Positions 1 through 7,941 of a stretch of DNA of 64,000 bases are shown here, piece by piece (position 1 is the first letter of the stretch; each line of letters begins with the position of its first letter). Below the pieces are notes generated by a model. It saw nothing but the letters and a program-made list of their open reading frames with translations. It did not search any database and was not told the origin of the DNA. A program made the translations under genes and the position numbers. The DNA is from Streptomyces aidingensis (GTDB lineage: Bacteria; Actinomycetota; Actinomycetes; Streptomycetales; Streptomycetaceae). The DNA lies in the NCBI RefSeq assembly GCF_900112355.1, contig NZ_FOLM01000008.1, positions 1-64,000 on the forward strand, given 5' to 3'.

Positions 1-99
1 GGACAGCCGCGCTGCGGCCAGCCTGCGGCCCGTCGCGTCCTGCACCTCGACGTCATGGTGGTCTTCGGCCCAGTCATCACCGATGAACAGCACCAGCAC
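1..99 (-). CDS. IS110-family transposase, N-terminal fragment (continues past window edge)
   Basis: Reading the minus strand from a GTG at 99 gives 33 residues beginning VLVLFIGDDWAEDHHDVEV and continuing with DATGRRLAAARLS. The GDDWAEDHHDVE signature is the RuvC-like start of IS110-family DEDD recombinases, which cut and join DNA to move the element. A purine-rich stretch (GAAGGGCTGGG) precedes the GTG as a plausible ribosome site. The rest of the gene lies to the left of the window, so intactness cannot be judged. The assignment rests on motif recognition only. Confidence 0.75.
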   Translation of the reverse strand, partial: MLVLFIGDDWAEDHHDVEVQDATGRRLAAARLS

Positions 100-302
100 C
101 CCAGCCCTTCGCTCTCATACGATCCTTGCGCGCAGCCAGCGGAAAGCACGGCTCGCGCCCTAATGGATCCAGTGCTCACGCCAATCTGTCCGGCGGGCAC
201 GCCATCCCATAAGCAGTCAGGCCTCCCGGCCGACCAGCTGGGGCACGGTCTGACCGCAGAACTCGCAGTGGTTCCGAGGTGGTGAGTGCTCACCTGCTGG
301 CG
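100..302 (-). mobile_element. Non-coding end of the IS110 element, possible bridge-RNA region
   Basis: About 200 bases with no credible ORF lie between the transposase start and the neighbouring dehydrogenase gene. In the IS110 group the long non-coding end sits upstream of the recombinase gene and encodes the structured bridge RNA that guides target choice. The element's outer boundary is not visible to me: IS110 elements lack long terminal inverted repeats. A GGTGAG-TG-CTCACC inverted repeat lies at 281-294. The bridge RNA is inferred from the family, not seen. Confidence 0.4.
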
Positions 303-303
303 G

Positions 304-328
304 CTACGGACCGTAGTCTCTCCTACGG
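304..328. terminator. Overlapping hairpins (CTACGG / CCGTAG / CTACGG)
   Basis: Three copies of one 6-bp arm alternate in orientation: CTACGG at 304-309, CCGTAG at 311-316 and CTACGG at 323-328. The middle arm can pair with either neighbour, giving two mutually exclusive stems. The site is just past the stop codon of the minus-strand dehydrogenase gene, so a terminator is the likeliest role. It could also be part of the IS end. Confidence 0.45.
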
Positions 329-342
329 CCCGCTGAGCCCCA

Positions 343-1230
343 TTAGAGGTGGCCGGTGCGGGCCTCCAGGGCGTGCAGCACGGCGGCCATGTCGGCGTCG
401 GAGTGGCCCAGGGCCAGGGTTTCGGCGTAGAGGGCGTGGCAGGCGTCCAGAAGCGGTGAGGCCACGCCGGCCGTGCGGGCGGCCTCGGCGATGAGCCGGT
501 TGTTCTTCAGTACGTCCGGAATGGCCGCCTGGACGGAGAAGTCCCGGGTGAGCAGCTTGGGGGCCTTCATCCGGGAGACGGCGCTGGCCATCGGCCCGGC
601 GTCCAGCACGGCCAGGAACTGTTCCGGGTCCAGGCCGTGCCGTTCGGCGAAGTGGAATGATTCGGCCAGGCCGGTCACCGTGGTGATCAGGAAGATGTTC
701 ACCGCCAGCTTCATCAGCAGCGCGCCCGGGACCGGTCCGCAGTCGAAGGACCGGCCGCACACGGGGGCCAGCAGGGGGCGGACGGCGGCGCGCGCGGACT
801 CCTCGCCCGCGACCATGGCGACCAGGCGGCCCTCCTCGGCCGGGACGCGCGAGCCGGAGACCGGGGCTTCGACATACGCCCCGCCGGCGGCGAGGATGTC
901 CGCCTGGAGCGAGCGCGAGTAGTCCGGCGAGGTGGTGCCCATGTGGACGAGAGTGTGTCCGCGGACCAGCGGGCCGAAGGCCGGGGTGCCCCGGCCCAGG
1001 GTGGCGTCGATGGCGGCCTCGTCGGCCAGCATCATCAGCACCGTGCCGGCCCGGCCGAAGACCTCGGCGGGCGAGCCGGCCACGGCCGCCCCGGCGGCAC
1101 GCAGCGGTTCGCAGCGCTCCGGGGTGCGGTTCCAGACGATCAGCGGGGTGTCCGCCCGGGCCAGGCGGAGTGCCATCGGCTGTCCCATGACCCCGAGCCC
1201 GAGGAACCCCGTCCGTTCGGTCCATCCCAT
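343..1230 (-). CDS. NAD(P)-dependent beta-hydroxyacid dehydrogenase (6PGDH / 3-hydroxyisobutyrate dehydrogenase family)
   Basis: This 295-residue protein is the usual length for the family. The Rossmann dinucleotide motif GLGVMG is at residues 11-16, the substrate-binding segment [12 protein letters not shown] at 123-134, and the conserved catalytic Lys at 174 in LLMKLAVN. The family oxidises small beta-hydroxyacids or reduces the semialdehydes; some members act as imine or glyoxylate/succinate-semialdehyde reductases, so the substrate is open. It is divergent from a TetR gene 72 bp away with a perfect palindrome between them, so it is probably that regulator's target. Confidence 0.85.
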   Translation of the reverse strand: MGWTERTGFLGLGVMGQPMALRLARADTPLIVWNRTPERCEPLRAAGAAVAGSPAEVFGRAGTVLMMLADEAAIDATLGRGTPAFGPLVRGHTLVHMGTTSPDYSRSLQADILAAGGAYVEAPVSGSRVPAEEGRLVAMVAGEESARAAVRPLLAPVCGRSFDCGPVPGALLMKLAVNIFLITTVTGLAESFHFAERHGLDPEQFLAVLDAGPMASAVSRMKAPKLLTRDFSVQAAIPDVLKNNRLIAEAARTAGVASPLLDACHALYAETLALGHSDADMAAVLHALEARTGHL

Positions 1231-1268
1231 CCGCTGTCACCCCTCTGTGGCGGTGTTGAACTGCGTTT

Positions 1269-1286
1269 CTATGACGGTCGTCATAG
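1269..1286. promoter_or_regulatory. Palindromic operator CTATGACG-GT-CGTCATAG
   Basis: A perfect 8-2-8 inverted repeat lies in the 72-bp gap between the divergent dehydrogenase and TetR genes, 17 bp before the TetR start. Size, symmetry and position fit a TetR-family operator controlling both promoters. The regulator assignment is inference. Confidence 0.7.
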
Positions 1287-1302
1287 TAGGGGGTGCGAGC
1301 TG

Positions 1303-1890
1303 ATGGCGACAGGTGCGCGCGGTCCCCGGGAACGGATGGTGTTCGCCGCCGCGCAGTTGATCCGACGGCAGGGGGTGACCGCCACCGGCATGCGGGAGGT
1401 GGTGGCGGAGGCCGCCGCACCGCGCGGCTCGCTCCAGCACCACTTCCCCGGCGGCAAGGAGCAGTTGGTCAACGAGGCCGTGGCCTGGGCCGGACGGTAT
1501 GCGGCCGGGCGCGTCGCGCGCTTTGTCGCCGCGATGGACCGGCCCACGCCCAGCGGGCTGTTCGCCGCCATGGCGGGGCAGTGGATCGACGAGTACCAGC
1601 GGGACGGCTATGCCAGGGGCTGCCCGGTCGTGGCCGCCACGGCCGACCGGGCGGACGCCGCCGAACCCACCCGGCAGGCCGCGGAGGCGGCCTTCGCCGA
1701 GTGGACCGGGGCGGTGGCCGGGGCGCTGACCGGGATGGGCGTGCCGGCCGGCCGGGCCGGCCCGCTGGCCACGCTGATGATCAGCGCGCTGGAGGGCGCC
1801 ATCGTCCTGGCCCGCGCCGAGCACAGCGTCCGCGCCCTGGAGACGGTGGCGGCGGAACTGGGCCCGCTGCTGGACGCGGCCGTGGGGTGA
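1303..1890 (+). CDS. TetR-family transcriptional repressor
   Basis: This 195-residue protein has an N-terminal helix-turn-helix (about residues 12-55, with VTATGMREVVAEAAAPRGSL and then HHFPGGKEQLV), followed by an all-helical ligand domain. The GSLQHHFPGGKEQLV segment resembles the YxaF/LmrA branch. ATG at 1303 is chosen because it begins just before the HTH and just after the operator. It most likely represses itself and the divergent dehydrogenase gene, released by an unknown small molecule. Its stop codon lies inside the left arm of the downstream terminator. Confidence 0.88.
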   Translation: MATGARGPRERMVFAAAQLIRRQGVTATGMREVVAEAAAPRGSLQHHFPGGKEQLVNEAVAWAGRYAAGRVARFVAAMDRPTPSGLFAAMAGQWIDEYQRDGYARGCPVVAATADRADAAEPTRQAAEAAFAEWTGAVAGALTGMGVPAGRAGPLATLMISALEGAIVLARAEHSVRALETVAAELGPLLDAAVG

Positions 1891-1955
1891 TCCCGGGCGG
1901 GACGGCCGGACCGCGGCCGGTGCGCGGCCGGTGCTGCGGTCCCGCCCGGGATCAC
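1887..1955. terminator. Long inverted repeat, bidirectional terminator
   Basis: Perfect 17-bp arms at 1887-1903 and 1939-1955 (GTGATCCCGGGCGGGAC and its complement) are separated by 35 bp. It sits between the convergent TetR and ABC-exporter genes and begins at the TetR stop codon, so it can terminate both. Confidence 0.7.
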
Positions 1956-1963
1956 CGGGCGGC

Positions 1964-2008
1964 CGGACCAGTCGGACCAGTCGGACCGGTCAGGCCGGTC
2001 AGGCCGGT
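1964..2008. repeat. Short 9-bp tandem repeat
   Basis: Five 9-bp units run head to tail: CGGACCAGT twice, CGGACCGGT once, CAGGCCGGT twice. They end at the stop codon of the ABC-exporter gene. Simple slippage repeat; no function apparent. Confidence 0.8.
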
Positions 2009-3933
2009 CAGACCAGGCTGTCCCGCCAGGCGCGGTGCAGATCGGAGAACTGGCCGTCGCCGTCGGCGATGAGGCCGGCCGGGGAGCCGTCCTCAATGAT
2101 CCGGCCGGCGGACATCACCAGGACCCGGTGGGCGGTGACCACCGTGGAGAGGCGGTGCGCGATGACCAGCGCGGTACGGCCGCGCAGGGCCGTGGCCATG
2201 GCACGCTGCACCGCCTTCTCCCCGGGGATGTCCAGTGACGAGGTGGCCTCGTCGAGGATGACGACGGACGGGTCGGCCAGCAGCACCCGGGCGAAGGCGA
2301 CCAGCTGGCGCTGGCCGGCCGAGATCCGGCCGCCGCGCTTGCGCACATCGGTGTCATAGCCCTCGGGGAGGGCGGTGATGAATTCGTGGGCGCCGATCGC
2401 CCGGGCCGCCGCCTCGATCTCCTCCCGGGTGGCGTCCGGCTTGCCGAGCGCGATGTTCTCGGCGACCGTCCCGGAGAAGAGAAACGCCTCCTGGGTGACC
2501 ATCACCACCCCGCGCCGCAGCTCGGGGGTGGTCAGCTCCCGCAGATCGGTCCCGTCCATCAGCACCCGGCCGCCGGTCGGGTCGTAGAACCGGGCCAGCA
2601 GCTTGGCCAGGGTGGACTTGCCGGCGCCGGTGGCGCCGACCACGGCCGTGGTCTCCCCGGCCCGCAGGGTGAGGGAGAACCGCGGCAGGACCTCGCCGCC
2701 GGTGCGGTAGGAGAAGGAGACGTCCTCGAAGACCACCTCCCGGCCCGGGCGGTCGGCCGGTCGCCCGGGAAGGGTGACCGGCCGCTCCGGCTCGGGGACG
2801 TCGGGCCGCTGGGCCAGCAGGCCCGCGATCTTGTGCAGGGACGCGGTCGCCGACTCGTAGTAGTTGAGGATCATGGCGAAGCGGTCGAGGGGGTCGTACA
2901 GCCGGCGCAGGTAGAGCGCGCCCGCCGCCAGCACGCCCAGGGCGAGCTCTCCCTCGGCCACCCGGTAGGCACCCCACAGCACCACACCCGCGGTGACCGT
3001 GTTGGCGATCAGCCGGGAGGTGACCACGAACCGGGCCAGCTCCAGAATCGTTCCGCCGTTGACCCGCTCGTGGTGCTTGTTGAGCGTGCGGAACTCCTCG
3101 TCGTTGCGCCGCTCGCGGCGGAAGGCCTGCACCGGCCGGATGCCGTTCAGCGTCTCGTTGAACTTCACGATCACCGTGGCGATGGCCGAGGAGCGGCGGC
3201 TGAACAGCACGCCCGAGCGGCGCCGGAAGCCGCGCACCAGCAGGGCCAGCGGCACGAAGGAGAACAGCGCCGCCCCGCCCAGCCCGATGTCCAGGTAGCA
3301 CAGCAGGGCCACGATGTAGACCACCGACACCGTGACGATGACCAGCTCCTGGAGCCCTTCGTCCATCAGGTCCCGCAGCGACTGCACATCGCTGGTGGAA
3401 CGGGAGATGAGCCGGCCGGAGGTGTAGCGGTCGTGGAAGTCCAGGGACAGCGCCTGGGCCTGGCGGTAGATCCGGCCGCGCAGATCCAGCAGCAGCCCCT
3501 GGCAGGCCCGGGCGGAGACGGTGATGAAGCCGTACAGCAGCACGCCGGAACCGGCGGCGCAGGCCAGATAGACCAGCGCGACGGCGGTCACCGGGCCGTA
3601 GTCGCCCCCGGCCGCGGCCGGGACGGCCCGGTCGATGGCGATGGCCACCAGCAGCGGACCGGCCTGCACGGCCGCCTGCTGGAGCAGCAGCAGGACGGCG
3701 GCCAGGGCCACGGTGGCCCGGTGCGGCCGGACCAGGGAGAGCAGCAGCCTGCGCGGGGCGTTGCGCGGCGCGGGCAGCAGATCCTGGTCGAAGCCGTCGG
3801 ACTCTCCGGCCGCGGTGCCGCCGCCGGTCCCCGGCGCCGGGCCGGCCGCCTCGGCCGGGCCCGCCGGCCCGCCGCCGGACGGGGTGGCACCGGACTGGCG
3901 GGGCCGGTCCTTCTCCTCGACTGTGGTGCTCAT
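2008..3933 (-). CDS. ABC exporter half-transporter, catalytically competent subunit
   Basis: This 641-residue protein has a Pro/Gly-rich N-terminal tail (1-55), a six-helix exporter membrane domain (about 65-365) and an ATPase domain. Walker A GATGAGKST is at 433-441, the signature is the non-canonical ISAGQ at 537-541, and Walker B ends in the catalytic Glu at 562 (VVILDEATSSLD). Its ATG overlaps the stop of the preceding half-transporter gene by 4 bp, so the two are co-translated. The complementary defects in the partner indicate a heterodimer with one active ATP site. Substrate unknown; family members export drugs, lipids or peptides. Confidence 0.9.
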   Translation of the reverse strand: MSTTVEEKDRPRQSGATPSGGGPAGPAEAAGPAPGTGGGTAAGESDGFDQDLLPAPRNAPRRLLLSLVRPHRATVALAAVLLLLQQAAVQAGPLLVAIAIDRAVPAAAGGDYGPVTAVALVYLACAAGSGVLLYGFITVSARACQGLLLDLRGRIYRQAQALSLDFHDRYTSGRLISRSTSDVQSLRDLMDEGLQELVIVTVSVVYIVALLCYLDIGLGGAALFSFVPLALLVRGFRRRSGVLFSRRSSAIATVIVKFNETLNGIRPVQAFRRERRNDEEFRTLNKHHERVNGGTILELARFVVTSRLIANTVTAGVVLWGAYRVAEGELALGVLAAGALYLRRLYDPLDRFAMILNYYESATASLHKIAGLLAQRPDVPEPERPVTLPGRPADRPGREVVFEDVSFSYRTGGEVLPRFSLTLRAGETTAVVGATGAGKSTLAKLLARFYDPTGGRVLMDGTDLRELTTPELRRGVVMVTQEAFLFSGTVAENIALGKPDATREEIEAAARAIGAHEFITALPEGYDTDVRKRGGRISAGQRQLVAFARVLLADPSVVILDEATSSLDIPGEKAVQRAMATALRGRTALVIAHRLSTVVTAHRVLVMSAGRIIEDGSPAGLIADGDGQFSDLHRAWRDSLV

Positions 3934-5768
3934 CGGACGAGGGCCCCCCGGGTCTCGCCGGTCAGCAGATAGCGGTATTCGTCGCTGCTGTTCAGCAGCT
4001 CGTTGTGGGTGCCCACGGCGGCGATCCGGCCGCCGGAGAGCAGCGCCACCCGGTCGGCGAGCAGCACCGTGGACGGCCGGTGCGCCACCACCAGCGCCGT
4101 GGTGTCGGCCAGCACCTCGCGCAGCGCGGCCTCCACCCGGGCCTCGGTGTGCACATCCAGCGCCGAGAGCGGGTCGTCCAGCACCAGGAAGGGCGGGCGG
4201 CCGACCACCGCCCGGGCCAGCGCCAGGCGCTGCCGCTGCCCGCCGGAGAGCGACATGCCCTGCTCGCCGACCTGGGTCTCCGGTCCGGCGGGCAGGGCCG
4301 CCACGAAGTCGTCCGCCTGGCTGACCCGCAGGGCGCGGGCGAACTCCCGGGAGCCGGCCTCCTCGGCTCCCATCAGGACGTTCTCCCGCACGGTGGCGGA
4401 GAACAGGGTCGGCTCCTCGAAGGCGACGGCGACCCGCTGCCGCACCTGGGCGCGGGAGAGCGCGGCGATGTCCTCGCCGTCCAGGGTGATCCGGCCCGAG
4501 GTGACCTCGTGCAGCCGGGGCACCAGATTGATCAGCGTGGTCTTGCCGCTGCCGGTGCCGCCGACCAGGGCCATGGTCTCGCCGGGCCGGATGTGCAGAT
4601 CGATGCCGTCCAGTACGGGCGGGGTGCCGGGCGGCGCGTCCGGAAAGCGGAAGGTGACGTTCTCGAAGCGCATGCCGCCCGCCGCGCCCGGCCCCGGGGA
4701 AGCGGCGGCGGCCCGGGCGGCGGCCCCGGCGGCGGGGGAGGGCGGGTCGTCGGCCGGGAGGGGCTCGTCCATCACCTCGAAGTAGCGGTCGGTGGCGGTG
4801 GCCGCCTCGTTGCACAGCGCCAGCAGGAAGCCCATCGACTCCACCGGCCAGCGCAGCGCCAGCGCCACCGCCATGAAGGCCACCAGCGTGCCCGCCGTGA
4901 TGCTGCCGTCCGCCACCCGCAGCACCCCGAGCACCAGCGCGCCGCCGAGGAAGAACTCGGGCAGCCCGTAGATCACGGCCATGATGGCCCCGAGCAGCCT
5001 GGACTTGCGCAGCTCGGTGCTGCGCAGCCGCTGCGACAGCTCACGGAACGCCCGGGCCTGGCTGCGGTGCCGGCCGAAGCCCTTGATGATCCGGATGCCG
5101 AGCACCGACTCCTCGACCACGGTGGTCAGGTCGCCGATCTGGTCCTGGGAGCGGCGGGAGGCCACCGAGTAGTGGCGCTCGAACACCAGGCAGACCACGA
5201 TCAGCGGGATCACCGGGGCGATCACCACCAGGCCGAGCACCCGGTCCTGGTGGAGCAGCAGCCCGCAGCCCACGACGATCATGGTGGCGTTGACCACCAG
5301 GAAGGTCAGCGGGAAGGCGAGGAACATCCGGAGCTGGGTCAGATCGCCGGTGGCGCGGGAGAGCAGCTGCCCGGACGGCCAGCGGTCATGGAAGGCGACC
5401 GGCAGCCGCTGCACATGCCGGTAGATGTCGGCCCGCATGGCCGCCTCCACGCCCGCCAGCGGGCGCGCCACCAGCCAGCGGCGGAAGCCGAACAGCAGCG
5501 CCTCGGCCAGCCCCACCACCAGCAGCAGCAGGCCGCCGGCCAGCACGCCGCCGGTGTCCCCGTCGGCGATCGGGCCGTCCACGATCCAGCCCAGCACGAG
5601 CGGGAAGACCAGGCTCATGCCGGCAGCCACGATGGCGACCCCGGCGGCCGTGAACAGGCGGACCCGGACCGGCCGGACATAGGGCCACAACCGCAGCAGG
5701 GAGCGGACGACGGAGCGTTTTCGGGCAGGGGCGTCTTCGGGGGCATGGGCTGAGGCAGACATCAGCAC
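3930..5768 (-). CDS. ABC exporter half-transporter, degenerate-site subunit
   Basis: This 612-residue protein has a membrane domain (about 35-330) followed by an ATPase domain with Walker A GGTGSGKTT at 403-411 and a canonical LSGGQ at 507-511. Walker B ends DD (531-532) where the catalytic Glu is expected, and the Q-loop has Glu-Glu (AFEEPTLF). Paired with the downstream gene, its LSGGQ completes the consensus ATP site while its own Walker motifs form the degenerate one, as in TM287/288-type exporters. GTG 5768 is annotated; ATG 5762 is equally possible. A low-GC stretch upstream with TATACG (minus strand) may be the -10. Confidence 0.9.
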   Translation of the reverse strand: MLMSASAHAPEDAPARKRSVVRSLLRLWPYVRPVRVRLFTAAGVAIVAAGMSLVFPLVLGWIVDGPIADGDTGGVLAGGLLLLVVGLAEALLFGFRRWLVARPLAGVEAAMRADIYRHVQRLPVAFHDRWPSGQLLSRATGDLTQLRMFLAFPLTFLVVNATMIVVGCGLLLHQDRVLGLVVIAPVIPLIVVCLVFERHYSVASRRSQDQIGDLTTVVEESVLGIRIIKGFGRHRSQARAFRELSQRLRSTELRKSRLLGAIMAVIYGLPEFFLGGALVLGVLRVADGSITAGTLVAFMAVALALRWPVESMGFLLALCNEAATATDRYFEVMDEPLPADDPPSPAAGAAARAAAASPGPGAAGGMRFENVTFRFPDAPPGTPPVLDGIDLHIRPGETMALVGGTGSGKTTLINLVPRLHEVTSGRITLDGEDIAALSRAQVRQRVAVAFEEPTLFSATVRENVLMGAEEAGSREFARALRVSQADDFVAALPAGPETQVGEQGMSLSGGQRQRLALARAVVGRPPFLVLDDPLSALDVHTEARVEAALREVLADTTALVVAHRPSTVLLADRVALLSGGRIAAVGTHNELLNSSDEYRYLLTGETRGALVR

Positions 5769-5914
5769 CGAGCTTACGTATAGCCCCTGACACTTCTCAC
5801 TCGGATTTTCGGCTGACCGGATCGGTCCCCGGACCCGGGACCGGAGTCCTGCGCCCCCCCCCGCCGCGCCCGGGCCGGGATACGGCTGTCGGAGGGCGGT
5901 CCTAGGCTGGACGC

Positions 5915-6220
5915 ATGAGTCAGCAGAGCGAGTGGCACACCCTGCAGACCGCCCTGCGCACCGCCTCCGACATCGCCTTTCTGGAGGAACGGCCGCAGGG
6001 CGAGCAGGCCGAGGTGCTGGTGGACGCGCTGCGCCGGGCGGTGTCGGCCGCGCTGGCGCTGCGCGACGGGCCGGGCGACACCGGCTGCAGCGTGCATCCG
6101 TACGGACCGGTGGATCCGCTCCACGGCGACAAGGAGGATCCGCTGCCGCCGGGCTGGGGCAGGTGCCTGTTGTGCAATGACCGCCGTCGCCGTGCGGGCG
6201 CGCGGCGGCGCTCCGCCTGA
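5915..6220 (+). CDS. Small conserved-looking protein of unknown function
   Basis: This 101-residue protein has an acidic/amphipathic N-terminal half, a central HPYGPVDPLHGDKEDPLPPGWG segment and a CLLCN motif before an Arg-rich tail, possibly a half metal site. I do not recognise the family. TAGGCT lies seven bases before the ATG, which fits a -10 box for a leaderless transcript. It is convergent with the RsbW-like ATPase gene, 25 bp apart. Confidence 0.6.
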   Translation: MSQQSEWHTLQTALRTASDIAFLEERPQGEQAEVLVDALRRAVSAALALRDGPGDTGCSVHPYGPVDPLHGDKEDPLPPGWGRCLLCNDRRRRAGARRRSA

Positions 6221-6245
6221 GCGGGCCGCCCCGGGACCGGCCGTC

Positions 6246-6734
6246 TCAGGACCGGCCGCCGCCGGTGACCCGGAGCTCGAACCAGGTGGATTTGCCGTGC
6301 GGCTTCAGGTCCACCCCCCAGCGGCCGGCCAGGTGGTTGACCACGATCAGCCCGCGTCCGGTGAGCGTCCGGTGGTCGGGCGGCAGCAGGCAGGGCAGGG
6401 CGCGGGAGGGGTCGTGCACCTCCACCCGGATCCAGCCCCGGCGGCGCCGGAAGCGCAGGCTGAAGGCGTGGGCCCCGGCGTGCTGCACGGCGTTGGCGAC
6501 CAGCTCCGACACCAGCAGCACCGCGTCCTCGGTCAGCTGGGCCGGCAGCAGCCAGCGCACCTGGAGCTGATGCCGGGTGAGGCGGCGGGCCAGGCCCGCG
6601 GATTCGGGTCTGGACAGCAGCCGCATCTCGCCTTCCGCCGGATCGGGTCTGCGGCTCCCCGGTGTGCCGAGGAGACCGTCGTCGCCGCTGCCGCCGAGAG
6701 GAGCCGTCTGCGCCGTTGCTGCCATGCCGTCCAT
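6246..6734 (-). CDS. RsbW-like ATP-binding regulator (HATPase domain)
   Basis: This 162-residue GHKL-fold protein has an N box (VSELVANAVQHAG), a G1-like VEVHDPS and a G2 GRGLIVV, the layout of the many Streptomyces anti-sigma-type serine kinases. Such proteins bind ATP and sequester or phosphorylate anti-sigma antagonists. No partner gene is adjacent, which is usual for this group. The start is uncertain: in-frame ATGs at 6746, 6734 and 6725 all lack a clear ribosome site, and the frame is open to 6827. Confidence 0.78.
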   Translation of the reverse strand: MDGMAATAQTAPLGGSGDDGLLGTPGSRRPDPAEGEMRLLSRPESAGLARRLTRHQLQVRWLLPAQLTEDAVLLVSELVANAVQHAGAHAFSLRFRRRRGWIRVEVHDPSRALPCLLPPDHRTLTGRGLIVVNHLAGRWGVDLKPHGKSTWFELRVTGGGRS

Positions 6735-6746
6735 GATGGCGTGCAT

Positions 6747-7019
6747 ATGCCATGCCTGGGGCCGATTCGACGGCAACTCAACATTACGATTTGACTGATT
6801 TCTTCCGCTGCCGCATACATATGCCACCGGCAGTTGAAGCCTTGATCACCGTGTTGACCAGCCATGACAGCCCGCGGGTGAGTGATCGCCAGTGGTGCGG
6901 AACGGCGTGGCCGCGCCCCGATTCGGGCGTGTGGCCGAGCCGCCCCTGAGTCGCAGTTGAGGAACCTCTGTTCGCTTATGGGCACACCTGTGTGGCTCCA
7001 AGGCGGTTTTCCGCCATAC
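6747..7019. other. Intergenic region upstream of the RsbW-like gene
   Basis: No credible gene. The part nearest the ATPase gene (about 6770-6830) is notably AT-rich for this genome and probably holds its promoter. I could not fix -35/-10 boxes with confidence. Confidence 0.4.
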
Positions 7020-7051
7020 GCCGGTCACCGTGCGGACGGCCGGTGACCGGC
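7020..7051 (-). terminator. Terminator hairpin after the enoyl-CoA hydratase gene
   Basis: Perfect 10-bp arms GCCGGTCACC (7020-7029) and GGTGACCGGC (7042-7051) with a 12-base loop, 24 bp past the stop codon. Confidence 0.65.
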
Positions 7052-7075
7052 GCGGCACCGGGGAGCTGGGGCGGC

Positions 7076-7846
7076 TCAGCGGGTGAACCTGGCCTTGCCG
7101 GGTCCCTCCTCCACAAAGCTGCGCATGCCGATCTCCCGGTCCTCGGTGGCGAACAGCGCGGAGAACCAGCTCCGCTCCAGGGCCAGACCAGAGTCGATGT
7201 CCGCCTCCAGCCCCGTGTCCACGCACTCCTTGGCCGCCCGCAGCGCCATGGCCGGCCCCCCGGCCAGCCGGGCCGCCCAGCCGTGCGCCTCCCGGTACAC
7301 CTCCCCGGCCGGCACCACCCGGTCCACCAGCCCCATGGCGAGCGCCTCCCCGGCTTGCACCTGACGCCCCGTGAAGATCAGGTCCTTGGCCCGCGCCGGG
7401 CCCACCAGCCGCGCCAGCCGCTGGGTACCGCCGGCCCCCGGGATCAGGCCCAGCAGAATCTCCGGCTGGCCCAGCCTCGCGTCCTCCGCGGCGATCCGGA
7501 TGTCGGCACACAGCGCCAGCTCGCAGCCGCCGCCCAGGGCATAGCCGGTGACCGCGGCCACCACCGGCTTGGGAATCCGGGCCACGGCGGTGAAGGCGTC
7601 CTGCAGCCCGCGCGAGCGGCTCACCATGGCCGCGTGGTCCATGGCCCGCATCTCCTTGATGTCCGCGCCGGCCGCGAACACCTTCTCGCCTCCCCAGATC
7701 ACCACCGCCCGCACGTCCGCCCGGCGGGAGAGCTCCCCGGCCAGCTCGCGCAGCCGGTCCTGGACCGCGATGTCCAGGGCGTTCATCGGCGGCCGGTCCA
7801 GGCGGAGCGTGCCGACGCCGTCCGTCACATCCAGATGCACAGTCAT
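7076..7846 (-). CDS. Enoyl-CoA hydratase/isomerase (crotonase family)
   Basis: This 256-residue protein is typical crotonase length. It has the CoA-binding AAGADIKEM segment, the oxyanion-hole motif [17 protein letters not shown], and both hydratase glutamates (in GGCE and [15 protein letters not shown]). It probably adds water to trans-2-enoyl-CoA in fatty-acid or branched-chain acid breakdown; the substrate cannot be read from sequence. Start ATG 7846 gives the standard [19 protein letters not shown] opening. It appears to be a single-gene unit with strong hairpins on both sides. Confidence 0.88.
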   Translation of the reverse strand: MTVHLDVTDGVGTLRLDRPPMNALDIAVQDRLRELAGELSRRADVRAVVIWGGEKVFAAGADIKEMRAMDHAAMVSRSRGLQDAFTAVARIPKPVVAAVTGYALGGGCELALCADIRIAAEDARLGQPEILLGLIPGAGGTQRLARLVGPARAKDLIFTGRQVQAGEALAMGLVDRVVPAGEVYREAHGWAARLAGGPAMALRAAKECVDTGLEADIDSGLALERSWFSALFATEDREIGMRSFVEEGPGKARFTR

Positions 7847-7877
7847 GCGCGTCAGGTTAGCCGCCGTTCACAGCGGC

Positions 7878-7915
7878 GGGGCCGGTGCGCTTGCTCACAG
7901 CAGCGCACCGGCCCC
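7878..7915 (-). terminator. Terminator hairpin after the L,D-transpeptidase gene
   Basis: Perfect 13-bp GC-rich arms (7878-7890 and 7903-7915, GGGGCCGGTGCGC and complement) with a 12-base loop, 26 bp past the stop codon. Confidence 0.7.
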
Positions 7916-7941
7916 GTCCGGCCGTCGTCGGCAGCCGGCGG

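Noticed and set aside
1267..1275. GTTTCTATG resembling the start of the CRISPR repeat
   Set aside because: Only nine bases match, the rest belongs to a perfect operator palindrome, and no spacing pattern exists.
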